This document shows, one piece after another, positions 1 through 5,053 of a stretch of DNA of 8,480 nt; position 1 is the stretch's first letter, and each line of letters starts with the position of its first letter. The stretch comes from Ferrithrix thermotolerans DSM 19514 (GTDB lineage Bacteria > Actinomycetota > Acidimicrobiia > Acidimicrobiales > Ilumatobacteraceae). Both the position numbers and the translations under genes were made by a program. The notes beneath the pieces are model-generated. The model had not been told where the DNA came from. It ran no database searches and saw only the letters and a program-made list of their open reading frames with translations. The DNA is taken from NCBI GenBank assembly GCA_945860575.1, contig CAMAQQ010000047.1, positions 1 through 8,480 of the forward strand, written 5' to 3'.

Positions 1-360
1 TTACACCCGGGTGGCGGTCACACTTGGATGTTTCGCAACATCGCTGGCCCACAAGCGACGATGGCGGCAGTTATTTTTGGCGAAATTCTTGATGGTCATG
101 AGGCCCAACGAGTTGGACTTGTCTATAAATGCGTGCCGGACGATGAATTGATGACAGCAGCGCGTGTGATGGCGGTGCGGGCGGCGAGTGCGCCTCGCGA
201 GTTGGCGATTATCACAAAACGCACAATTCAAGAGATGGCCAATGTCTCGACCCATGACGAGGCAGTGGCTAAGGAACTTGAGCCGCAAGTGTGGACGACT
301 CGTCAGCCTTGGTTTGCAGAGCGTTTGGCTGCCCTGCAAAACCGCATCAAAAAATCATAG
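1..360 (+). CDS. Enoyl-CoA hydratase/isomerase (crotonase family), 3' end only
   Basis: The frame is open from the first base and ends at TAG 358-360, giving the last 119 residues of a crotonase-family protein. These enzymes hydrate or isomerise acyl-CoA thioesters in the cytoplasm, for example in fatty-acid or amino-acid degradation. The visible part starts with HPGGGHTWMF, the family's Pro-Gly-rich segment after the second catalytic region. A GEILDGHEAQRVGLVYKCV block follows (about residues 35-53), matching the conserved G-x-x-x-x-A-x-x-A-x-x-x-GLV pattern. The C-terminal helical part includes ITKRTIQEM. The N-terminal half, with the oxyanion-hole residues and the usual catalytic glutamates, lies outside the window, so substrate and exact reaction cannot be told. 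The ATG at 28 is internal, not the start. The next gene on this strand starts 125 bases later. Confidence 0.9.
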   Translation, partial: LHPGGGHTWMFRNIAGPQATMAAVIFGEILDGHEAQRVGLVYKCVPDDELMTAARVMAVRAASAPRELAIITKRTIQEMANVSTHDEAVAKELEPQVWTTRQPWFAERLAALQNRIKKS

Positions 361-366
361 ATTTTT
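350..366 (+). terminator. AT-rich hairpin over the crotonase stop codon
   Basis: A perfect 7-bp inverted repeat, AAAAATC (350-356) and GATTTTT (360-366), has a 3-base loop and overlaps the TAG stop. The 3' arm itself supplies five T's. The stem holds only one G-C pair, so it would be weak. It could act as a poor terminator together with the hairpin just downstream. The repeat is seen directly; the terminator function is a guess. Confidence 0.3.
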
Positions 367-371
367 GAAAG

Positions 372-392
372 ATTCTTGATTATTACAAGAAT
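372..392 (+). terminator. Inverted repeat after the crotonase gene, possible weak terminator
   Basis: ATTCTTG (372-378) pairs exactly with CAAGAAT (386-392) across a 7-base AT loop. No T-run follows on either strand, so it is not a classical intrinsic terminator. It may be an RNA-end-stabilising hairpin or chance in an AT-rich gap. The rest of 361-485 shows no convincing promoter hexamers, although transcription of the next gene may start here. Confidence 0.25.
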
Positions 393-475
393 GTTACGGG
401 CAGGTTGGATGCCGACCAATAGAAGTGATGTACTCTGACGGCTAATAGCTAGAACATTCAAGTATTTCCATAAGT

Positions 476-481
476 GGGAGG
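476..481 (+). promoter_or_regulatory. Shine-Dalgarno GGGAGG that sets the start of the small basic protein
   Basis: GGGAGG lies 4 bases before ATG 486. An in-frame GTG at 474 would start translation upstream of this site and overlap it, so 486 is the better start. It is the strongest Shine-Dalgarno sequence I noticed at an unambiguous start codon in the window, which supports the reality of this otherwise unrecognised gene. Confidence 0.75.
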
Positions 482-485
482 AAAG

Positions 486-791
486 ATGAGTCAGCGTCAC
501 AGGCGTATCGAAGCCATACCGCTACCGCGAGAAGAGTTGCGAGCACATGCTCACAACGAGCGACATCGAATTCATTCGGAGTTGCATTTAATAATCGAAC
601 AAGTTCAACACGGCGTTGAACCCGATGATATTGAAGAGCCCAGTGCAAACTGGAAACCGCTTCACCATCACAATCCTCAGATCTCGATTCAAAGAAGTCG
701 GGGAGAGAACTTTAAACACTGGAAGGCAAAGTCTTGGAAGCGTCGCAAGGCAATGAGGCGCGCGCGGATCGCTCAGATTTCGGAGGTTTAA
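486..791 (+). CDS. Small basic, histidine-rich protein of unknown function
   Basis: I do not recognise this 101-residue protein. It has no signal peptide, membrane segment or cysteine. It holds 11 histidines, including HAHNERHRIH at 21-30 and an HHH at 60-62. The middle is mildly acidic (EPDDIEEP, 45-52). The C-terminal third is strongly basic, with 12 Lys/Arg between residues 70 and 94 and a W-K repeat motif (HWKAKSWKRRKAMRRAR, 78-94). That tail suggests RNA, DNA or ribosome binding, which is inference from composition only. The GGGAGG site supports ATG 486 over GTG 474. The gene is alone on its strand after the crotonase gene, and its TAA overlaps the TAA of the convergent acetyltransferase gene by four bases. 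No paralogue is visible here. An expressed gene is likely; its role is unknown. Confidence 0.7.
   Translation: MSQRHRRIEAIPLPREELRAHAHNERHRIHSELHLIIEQVQHGVEPDDIEEPSANWKPLHHHNPQISIQRSRGENFKHWKAKSWKRRKAMRRARIAQISEV
788..791. other. TTAA shared by two convergent stop codons
   Basis: The four bases TTAA read TAA on both strands. The + strand gene stops at 789-791 and the - strand gene at 788-790, so the two coding regions overlap tail to tail by four bases. This leaves no intergenic space for a conventional terminator. Confidence 0.9.
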
Positions 792-1468
792 GTTTTAGTG
801 ACCAGCCATTGTTGAGTTATTGCCGCTTTGCGGTTTTGCCATTCTTCAATCGTGAACCCGTAGCGCAGGTGATCCTCCCATACGCCGTTAATTTCTAGAA
901 ATCTTTCTGCCAGACCTTCGAGACGAAATTTAAGTTTGTCCATTACTTTTTTGCTGTTTGTGTTTCGTGGGATGATACAGACTTCAATTCTGTGAAGTTT
1001 CAATTCTTCAAATGCAAAATGAGACAATACCGCTACGCCTTCAGCAACATAACCGTTGCCTGCATGCGCGCGATCAATCCAATATCCGACCGTCCCGGTT
1101 TGCATTGCGCCGCGCAAAACGTTGTTTAGATTCACCTCACCCACGAAAGTGTTTTCGATAAATAATCCGAGTGTGTATGAAGTTCCAGCAAGCCGCTCGC
1201 GATCACGAGCGGCACATCGACGCTCAAATGCTTGATAGTCGGTGGCGGGGTCAGCAATAAATTCTGACCGTTGAGGCTCCCAGACCGACAACCACTCTCC
1301 ATTTCGTAAACGCACTTCACTCCAAGCGGCGTGATCGCTTGGCACGAGTGGTCGCATCATTATTCGCTTGCCTTGAAGACGCAAAGCTTTAATTTGGGCC
1401 CCTGCAGGATGCTGATTTTTGATTATCGGGCTGGCAGAACTAGCCGTGTTTTGCGAAGCGCCACTCAT
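788..1468 (-). CDS. GNAT-family N-acetyltransferase, RimJ/RimL type
   Basis: This cytoplasmic acetyl-CoA-dependent acyltransferase has 226 residues. The GNAT fold starts near residue 29 (LRLQGKRIMMRPL), after a Ser/Ala-rich leader unlikely to be conserved. Strands around 98-115 (YTLGLFIENTFVGEVNLNN) lead to the acetyl-CoA loop in GYWIDRAHAGNGYVAEGV (128-144), the Q/R-x-x-G-x-G/A region. Then come LKLHRIEVCIIPRNTNSKKVMDKLKF (157-181) and a GVWEDHLRYGFTIEEW ending (195-210), typical of the RimJ/RimL branch, which acetylates protein N-termini or small amines. The target cannot be told. The start ATG overlaps the ppx stop in an ATGA, which implies translational coupling; no Shine-Dalgarno is evident. 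Methionines at 37-38 are possible internal starts, but would cut into the first strand. Confidence 0.85.
   Translation of the reverse strand: MSGASQNTASSASPIIKNQHPAGAQIKALRLQGKRIMMRPLVPSDHAAWSEVRLRNGEWLSVWEPQRSEFIADPATDYQAFERRCAARDRERLAGTSYTLGLFIENTFVGEVNLNNVLRGAMQTGTVGYWIDRAHAGNGYVAEGVAVLSHFAFEELKLHRIEVCIIPRNTNSKKVMDKLKFRLEGLAERFLEINGVWEDHLRYGFTIEEWQNRKAAITQQWLVTKT
823..837 (+). terminator. Possible intrinsic terminator for the small basic protein gene
   Basis: CCGC (823-826), a TTT loop and GCGG (830-833) form a short GC stem followed by TTTT (834-837). It sits about 30 bases past the small gene's stop, inside the 3' end of the acetyltransferase gene. The stem is only 4 bp, or 5 with a G-U pair, so termination may be inefficient or the match may be chance. 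Confidence 0.25.
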
Positions 1469-2388
1469 GCTGACTTGTTTCGCAGATCGTCAACGATGCC
1501 GTCAAGCAAATTATGCTGACTGACTATTAATTCGGGGATTTGCAGTCTTCGCATCACTGCTACTAGTAAACAACATCCACCCACGATGATGTCGGCTCGG
1601 TCGCGCGGTAGCCCTGGGTTAAAAACCCTGTCAACTAACGGTTCGGTTGCCAGCGTTCGAAAAACATCTTCGACTGCTTGGCGGGTTAGCCGCATTGCAT
1701 GCAATTTCACGGGATCAAATTGTTTGAGCCCGAGTTCGACGGCGGCAACGGTGACAATGGTTCCTGCAACGCCAATTACTTGATCTGCGCTTGCCAGATC
1801 TGGGTTCATGTGAACAGCATCATCAACGGCATCTGAGACGAGCGAAATAGCGTTGGTGAGTTCTTCAGGACGAGGTGGATCGCGATGTAGTTCGCTTTCG
1901 CTCAGAGTTACGGCGCCAAACGGAATGCTGATCGCAGTCTTGAGCGAAATTGTGCCGAACATCAATTCGGTTGATCCACCGCCAATGTCAATCACTAAAG
2001 TCTGACGATCATGAGAATTTGTAAAAGATTTAGTCGCACCGCGATATGCGAGGGCTCCCTCTTGTTCTCCTGAGATTATTTCAGGCTCGAGACCAGATGC
2101 GATCTTAACTTTTTCAAAAAACTCTTTTGTGTTGTCGGCTGCCCTGCACGCTGCAGTGGCGACGACTCGCATTTCTGTGACTTTGTGAGTTTTCATCGTC
2201 AATGCGTATTCGCTGAGGCACGTCACTGTGCGGTCGATTGACTCTGCACTCAGCGAGCGAGTTATTGTGAGTCCAGCGCCAAGGCGGGTTGAGCGCACGA
2301 TTCGTTCAAGAGTTTTACCAGCAGAGTTCGTGATTAATAAATTTGTCGAGTTACTGCCGATGTCAATCGCGGCGAAATTTGAATCCAT
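1465..2388 (-). CDS. ppx: Exopolyphosphatase / guanosine pentaphosphate phosphatase (Ppx/GppA)
   Basis: Ppx/GppA enzymes remove terminal phosphate from polyphosphate or pppGpp in the cytoplasm, using an actin/Hsp70-like ATPase fold. Counting from ATG 2388, the first phosphate-binding loop is AAIDIGSNSTNLL (residues 6-18). Next come VVATAACRAA (75-84), SGEQEGALAYRGA (106-118) with the expected catalytic Glu, and the second phosphate loop VIDIGGGSTEL (132-142). GVAGTIVTVAA (206-216) and GLPRDRADIIVGG (259-271) close the fold. At about 307 residues it is the short, two-domain actinobacterial form without the C-terminal HD domain of E. coli Ppx. An in-frame TTG at 2394 adds two residues; an AGGG lies 4 bases before TTG and 10 before ATG, so the start is not settled. 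The gene follows DUF501 by about 50 bases, the usual actinobacterial pairing, and overlaps the next gene in ATGA. Confidence 0.93.
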   Translation of the reverse strand: MDSNFAAIDIGSNSTNLLITNSAGKTLERIVRSTRLGAGLTITRSLSAESIDRTVTCLSEYALTMKTHKVTEMRVVATAACRAADNTKEFFEKVKIASGLEPEIISGEQEGALAYRGATKSFTNSHDRQTLVIDIGGGSTELMFGTISLKTAISIPFGAVTLSESELHRDPPRPEELTNAISLVSDAVDDAVHMNPDLASADQVIGVAGTIVTVAAVELGLKQFDPVKLHAMRLTRQAVEDVFRTLATEPLVDRVFNPGLPRDRADIIVGGCCLLVAVMRRLQIPELIVSQHNLLDGIVDDLRNKSA

Positions 2389-2440
2389 TGACAACGAACC
2401 CTAATATGAGTGCGAACTATTCGCCGAGATTTTCAACTAG

Positions 2441-2890
2441 TTATTCGGCCAGCCGTTTGGCGACCCAAGCCCCGACAACATCTTTGCCACCGGCAAGCCA
2501 ATTTGCGTAGTGTGCGTGCAGACATTTCACGCCAGTTCTTGTGCCCGCAACGCCACCGTGCGGTCGTGGCCCGATGTGCTCTGCTGGTATTTGACTGTCG
2601 CGCTCAATCGCATACATCTGGTGCGTCTGCACAAGTTCTTGCGGATCAACTTCGCTTTCGGCAAGGTCTATGCAGCCCGCAGACTCTAAACGACTCACAA
2701 GCAGGTGCGGTTGCGTGCCGACGAGCCAAAACCTTGTCGGCATCGGTGTGCCATCAAAAAGTAGCGGCTCGTTTTTTACAACAACCGGGTCTCCAGTGTT
2801 GTCTCGCACGACAACTTCGAAATCACCTTGTGGTCGGCGTCCGAGTAATTCTGTGACTCGCACGATGTCTTGAGCAGTTGCTTTAACCAT
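2441..2890 (-). CDS. DUF501 family protein
   Basis: This 149-residue cytoplasmic protein belongs to the DUF501 family, whose biochemical role is not established. In actinobacteria it usually sits between a FtsB/DivIC-like septum gene and ppx downstream of enolase. Family signatures are GRRPQGDFEVVVR (17-29), LLFDGTPMPTRFWLVG (43-58), HLLVSRLESAGCIDL (62-76) and GGVAGTRTGVKCLHAHYANW (113-132), the last being the hallmark. The Cys usually found just after the first V-x-R is replaced by Asp-Asn here. Start ATG 2890 keeps the whole domain; no clear Shine-Dalgarno precedes it, and the upstream gene ends 16 bases earlier. It precedes ppx as expected, but its upstream neighbour is a MocA-like gene, not the septum gene. 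The family call is firm; function is unknown. Confidence 0.87.
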   Translation of the reverse strand: MVKATAQDIVRVTELLGRRPQGDFEVVVRDNTGDPVVVKNEPLLFDGTPMPTRFWLVGTQPHLLVSRLESAGCIDLAESEVDPQELVQTHQMYAIERDSQIPAEHIGPRPHGGVAGTRTGVKCLHAHYANWLAGGKDVVGAWVAKRLAE

Positions 2891-2906
2891 TGTTAGTCGT
2901 TAATAG

Positions 2907-3518
2907 TCACGAATTGTTTTCAAATATTTCACGAAGTCGTTCAAGATCAGAAACGGTGTCAACATCTTGAGCAGAACCAAGACAGGGGATCTCTTCAATC
3001 AAGTCTCTGTGTGACTTAAACAGCATTCGTGCGCCGTCATCGCCAGTCTCTGGCAATAATTGCCAGAGTTCGGCATGCAGACGCACTGGATTGCCGCGGA
3101 CACCGTCATAAGTTGCGACTGCAAGTGGTGAAATTGAAGCCGCAACTTGCAGCCATGCCGTCGCACGAACCGCAGGTTGATCGGCAAGACCAACAACGAC
3201 TGCTTGAGCCCCGCGATCTCGGGCAACATCGATGCCACATTGCAAAGAACTTGCCAGGCCTGATTGCCACAGTGGATTATGAACAATTTGTACCGTGTCG
3301 CTTTGATTAACTTTTTCAATTTCGAGAGCCGATTGCAAATCAACCGCTCCGGTTACGACGACCACACTTTCAAATTTTGCTTCGAGTAAGTGTTGGAGAG
3401 ACCACGAGCAAACAGCGCGCTTTGAAATGAGCGCTGTCAGTTTGTGTTCGCTTCTTTCAAAACGGCTACCACTACCTGCTGCCAGCAAAACTGCGACTAT
3501 CGGCGAACTTGCTCTCAC
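2907..3518 (-). CDS. MocA-like molybdenum cofactor nucleotidyltransferase
   Basis: This 203-residue protein belongs to the MobA/MocA-type NTP-transferase family. Its members join CTP or GTP to molybdopterin to make the dinucleotide cofactor; xanthine/CO dehydrogenase-type enzymes use the cytidine form. Visible motifs are LLAAGSGSRF (11-20) with the partner Lys in HKL (25-27), GLASSLQCGI (87-96), the metal-binding GLADQPA (110-116, Asp 112), RGNPVRL (141-147), GDDGAR (159-164) and DVDTVSDLERL (185-195). The RGNPV, GDDGAR and DxDT set fits the MocA (CTP) branch better than MobA, but nucleotide choice is inferred. Start is GTG 3518, giving MRASSPIVAVLLAAG; a weak GAGAG lies about 5 bases upstream. 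It follows the XRE gene by 27 bases, and an 8-bp palindrome CTCGCGAG (3526-3533) lies in that gap. It is the last cofactor gene of the cassette. Confidence 0.87.
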   Translation of the reverse strand: MRASSPIVAVLLAAGSGSRFERSEHKLTALISKRAVCSWSLQHLLEAKFESVVVVTGAVDLQSALEIEKVNQSDTVQIVHNPLWQSGLASSLQCGIDVARDRGAQAVVVGLADQPAVRATAWLQVAASISPLAVATYDGVRGNPVRLHAELWQLLPETGDDGARMLFKSHRDLIEEIPCLGSAQDVDTVSDLERLREIFENNS

Positions 3519-3545
3519 GAAAACTCTCGCGAGTGACTATTTCGA

Positions 3546-3806
3546 TTATTTTCGCGCTGATTTACCACTACTCAACAAATTACTTGGTGTGATCTTCAAT
3601 ACGGCGCACAGTCGGGTGATCGTGTCGAGAGTCGGCGAGAAGTGTCCATTTTCGATGCGATTTATTGTCTTGCGGTCAATACCAGCAAGTTGGGCAAGAT
3701 TATCTTGACTTAGTTCTGCGTCTGTACGCAGTTTGCGTAGTTGGTTTGCAACTATTTCTTGTTGAGTTGAAATTTTTGTTTGTAGTGTTCGCTGAGAGAT
3801 GGCCAT
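3546..3806 (-). CDS. XRE-family helix-turn-helix transcriptional regulator
   Basis: This 86-residue protein is little more than one Cro/C1-type helix-turn-helix domain (about residues 20-78). The core reads QLRKLRTDAELSQDNLAQLA (22-41), then GIDRKTINRIENGHFSPTLD (42-61), with the recognition helix in DRKTINRIE. LCAVLKITPSNLL (67-79) closes the domain. There is no ligand-binding or metallopeptidase domain and no paired toxin gene. It probably binds DNA as a dimer. It lies inside a molybdenum-cofactor maturation cluster, between the XdhC and MocA-like genes, and has its own promoter. Autoregulation and control of mocA are therefore plausible but unproven. AAGGA (3819-3823) lies 12 bases before ATG 3806, a rather long spacing. 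The gene is upstream of mocA by 27 bases and likely shares its transcript. Confidence 0.87.
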   Translation of the reverse strand: MAISQRTLQTKISTQQEIVANQLRKLRTDAELSQDNLAQLAGIDRKTINRIENGHFSPTLDTITRLCAVLKITPSNLLSSGKSARK

Positions 3807-3830
3807 AATAAGTCTTGTTCCTTACATAAG

Positions 3831-3838
3831 AGTTAACT
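3831..3838. promoter_or_regulatory. AGTTAACT palindrome at the predicted start site, possible operator
   Basis: AGTTAACT is a perfect 8-bp palindrome straddling the predicted transcription start of the XRE gene, just downstream of TATAAT. A small XRE dimer bound there could block its own promoter. The palindrome and its place are seen; the operator role is inferred, and an 8-mer of this kind can occur by chance in AT-rich DNA. Confidence 0.3.
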
Positions 3839-3842
3839 AAAA

Positions 3843-3871
3843 ATTATAATAAAGACTTTTAAGCTTTTTAA
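3843..3871 (-). promoter_or_regulatory. Promoter of the XRE-mocA part of the operon
   Basis: Read on the - strand, a perfect -10 TATAAT (3848-3843) follows a -35-like TTAAAA (3871-3866, four of six matches) by 17 bases. Transcription would start near 3836, giving a leader of about 30 bases before the XRE ATG. This lies in the 118-base gap 3807-3924, the largest gap between the - strand genes and strikingly AT-rich around 3835-3875. The rest of the gap, 3872-3924, shows nothing clear beyond a weak imperfect inverted repeat around 3884-3899. Confidence 0.6.
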
Positions 3872-3924
3872 TTGTTATCGGATGTGGCATGCGCTACAGC
3901 AAGATGAGGTGGTGATCATTGGGT

Positions 3925-4725
3925 TCATTTGTGAATTGGTCCAGTGCTCTCTCGAAGCGATGGCACAACGCGACCGACGCGACGCCCGATTATTTCGGCG
4001 CAAATTGAGATCGCTGTCTCTTCGGGGGTACGCGAACCAATATCAAGACCAATCGGTGACATCAAACGCGCGAGATCTTTTTGTTGGGTGACCCCGACTT
4101 CGGTGAGTCGTTCAAGCCGTTTAGCGTGCGTCTTGCGACTACCCATTACCCCGATGTAGCCAACATTCGTGGCGAGCGCACCTTGTATCGCGGGCACATC
4201 GAACTTCGGGTCATGAGTCAAAATACAAATCGCGTCTCGAGGCCCGAGGTCTGAGCCTCGTTCAATTAAAACCGGAGTCGGCCATGTGACGAGTACTTCA
4301 TCGGCCATCGGAAATCTTCGTTTAGTTGCAAAAACTTCTCGCGCGTCGCAGACCAAAACATAGTAACCGAGCACTTTGGCGACCTTGGCGAGTGCGCCAG
4401 TGAAATCGACCGCGCCAAAAATAATCATTTGTGGTGGTGGAGAAAAAGATTCAACAAACACTCGCACTGTTGGCGTGTCGTGTAAGTCTTCGGGTGTCAC
4501 TTGACCAGACGGCCCATAACTGCGCACGCTCGTGCGACCTGCTTCGAGTTCACCCAATGCATCCCGCGCCGCAACACGATCTAATTCAGCATCACCAAGA
4601 GTGCCGAGATTTTCTAAATTGGGTGTCGCCAATAATGTCGCACCAATGTTTGGGCCGTCGATGACGGTTAGTAGCACAACTGGTTTGTTGTTGCGAATTC
4701 GGTCGGCAAGCGTCTTGTAAATCAT
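3925..4725 (-). CDS. XdhC family protein, Rossmann (XdhC_C) part
   Basis: XdhC-type proteins bind molybdenum cofactor and help load it into xanthine-dehydrogenase-family enzymes. This 266-residue protein holds a middle segment (KPVVLLTVIDGPNIGATLLA, 14-33; RDALGELEAGRTSVRSYGP, 54-72) and the C-terminal Rossmann domain. That domain shows MIIFGAVDFTGALAKVA (100-116), VCDAREVF (125-132), FPMADEVLV (138-146), LTHDPKFDVPAI (169-180), YIGVMGSRKTHAKR (190-203) and SPIGLDIGSRTPEETAISI (223-241). The N-terminal XdhC_CoxI domain of complete XdhC proteins is missing; it is supplied by the gene just upstream. The frame is open to GTG 4776, but that start would overlap the upstream gene. ATG 4725, ten bases after its stop and ten after a GGTGA, is preferred. 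The two proteins together equal one full-length XdhC. Confidence 0.88.
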   Translation of the reverse strand: MIYKTLADRIRNNKPVVLLTVIDGPNIGATLLATPNLENLGTLGDAELDRVAARDALGELEAGRTSVRSYGPSGQVTPEDLHDTPTVRVFVESFSPPPQMIIFGAVDFTGALAKVAKVLGYYVLVCDAREVFATKRRFPMADEVLVTWPTPVLIERGSDLGPRDAICILTHDPKFDVPAIQGALATNVGYIGVMGSRKTHAKRLERLTEVGVTQQKDLARLMSPIGLDIGSRTPEETAISICAEIIGRRVGRVVPSLRESTGPIHK

Positions 4726-4735
4726 TGTTGTTGAA

Positions 4736-5053
4736 TCACCAGTTGAGTGGCTGAATAAATAGGTGCACAACTCCACCGCAAGTTAAACCAACGGCAAATG
4801 CCTCATCATCTGAGTAACCAAATTTGACGAGTCGCCCTGGGCTGTTACTAGCCAAAATCTCGAGCGCTTCGGCGACTACCGCGCCTTCAACGCAACCGCC
4901 AGATACAGAACCACTGACCACACCGTCTTGATTGACGGCCATCGCTGCACCAGGGTCTCGTGGTCCAGAGCCTTCAATGTCTACGACTCGAGCAACTGCA
5001 ACGCGTTTATTTTGTGAACGCCATTGGTCAATGTCGTTGAGAATTTCACGCAT
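4736..5053 (-). CDS. XdhC/CoxI N-terminal domain, stand-alone protein
   Basis: This 105-residue protein consists of just the XdhC_CoxI domain, which normally forms the N-terminus of XdhC/CoxF/CoxI maturation factors for molybdenum hydroxylases. Motifs run RVVDIEGSGPRDPGAAMAV (22-40), GSVSGGCVEGAVV (48-60) and GYSDDEAFAVGLTCGG (79-94), ending in LFIQPLNW and TGA. The conserved cysteines 54 and 92, in SGGCVEG and LTCGG, are present, so the domain looks functional. The start ATG 5053 overlaps the coxE stop by eight bases, with AAAGGA (5063-5068) nine bases upstream. The stop is ten bases before the Rossmann-part gene. It probably works with that protein as a two-subunit XdhC. Short XdhC_CoxI-only proteins are known beside longer XdhC genes elsewhere, so the split need not be damage. 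Confidence 0.88.
   Translation of the reverse strand: MREILNDIDQWRSQNKRVAVARVVDIEGSGPRDPGAAMAVNQDGVVSGSVSGGCVEGAVVAEALEILASNSPGRLVKFGYSDDEAFAVGLTCGGVVHLFIQPLNW

Noticed and set aside
361..485. Promoter for the small basic protein gene in the gap after the crotonase gene
   Set aside because: Candidate -35 elements (TTGATT, TTGGAT) have no acceptable -10 at 16-18 bases, so I could not support one.
2410..2856. Open frame (148 codons) on the + strand opposite DUF501
   Set aside because: Antisense to a clear DUF501 gene; its sequence shows no domain, and composition is typical of a shadow frame.
3546..3806. XRE gene as the antitoxin of a toxin-antitoxin pair
   Set aside because: No small toxin-like frame (HigB, RelE, HipA type) lies on either side; the neighbours are full-length XdhC and MocA-like genes.
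3881..3900. Inverted repeat TGTGGC-ATGC-GCTACA as a terminator after the XdhC gene
   Set aside because: The stem is 6 bp with a wobble on one strand and a mismatch on the other, with no T-run directly after it on the - strand; too weak to call.
4720..4740. Recoding (TGA read-through or programmed frameshift) joining the two XdhC genes
   Set aside because: Joining needs both read-through of TGA and a one-base shift, and I see no slippery run or stimulatory structure. A separate ATG with upstream GGTGA explains the data more simply.
4726..4776. GTG 4776 as start of the XdhC Rossmann gene
   Set aside because: It would add 17 residues without family similarity and overlap the upstream XdhC_CoxI gene by about 40 bases; ATG 4725 fits spacing and homology better.
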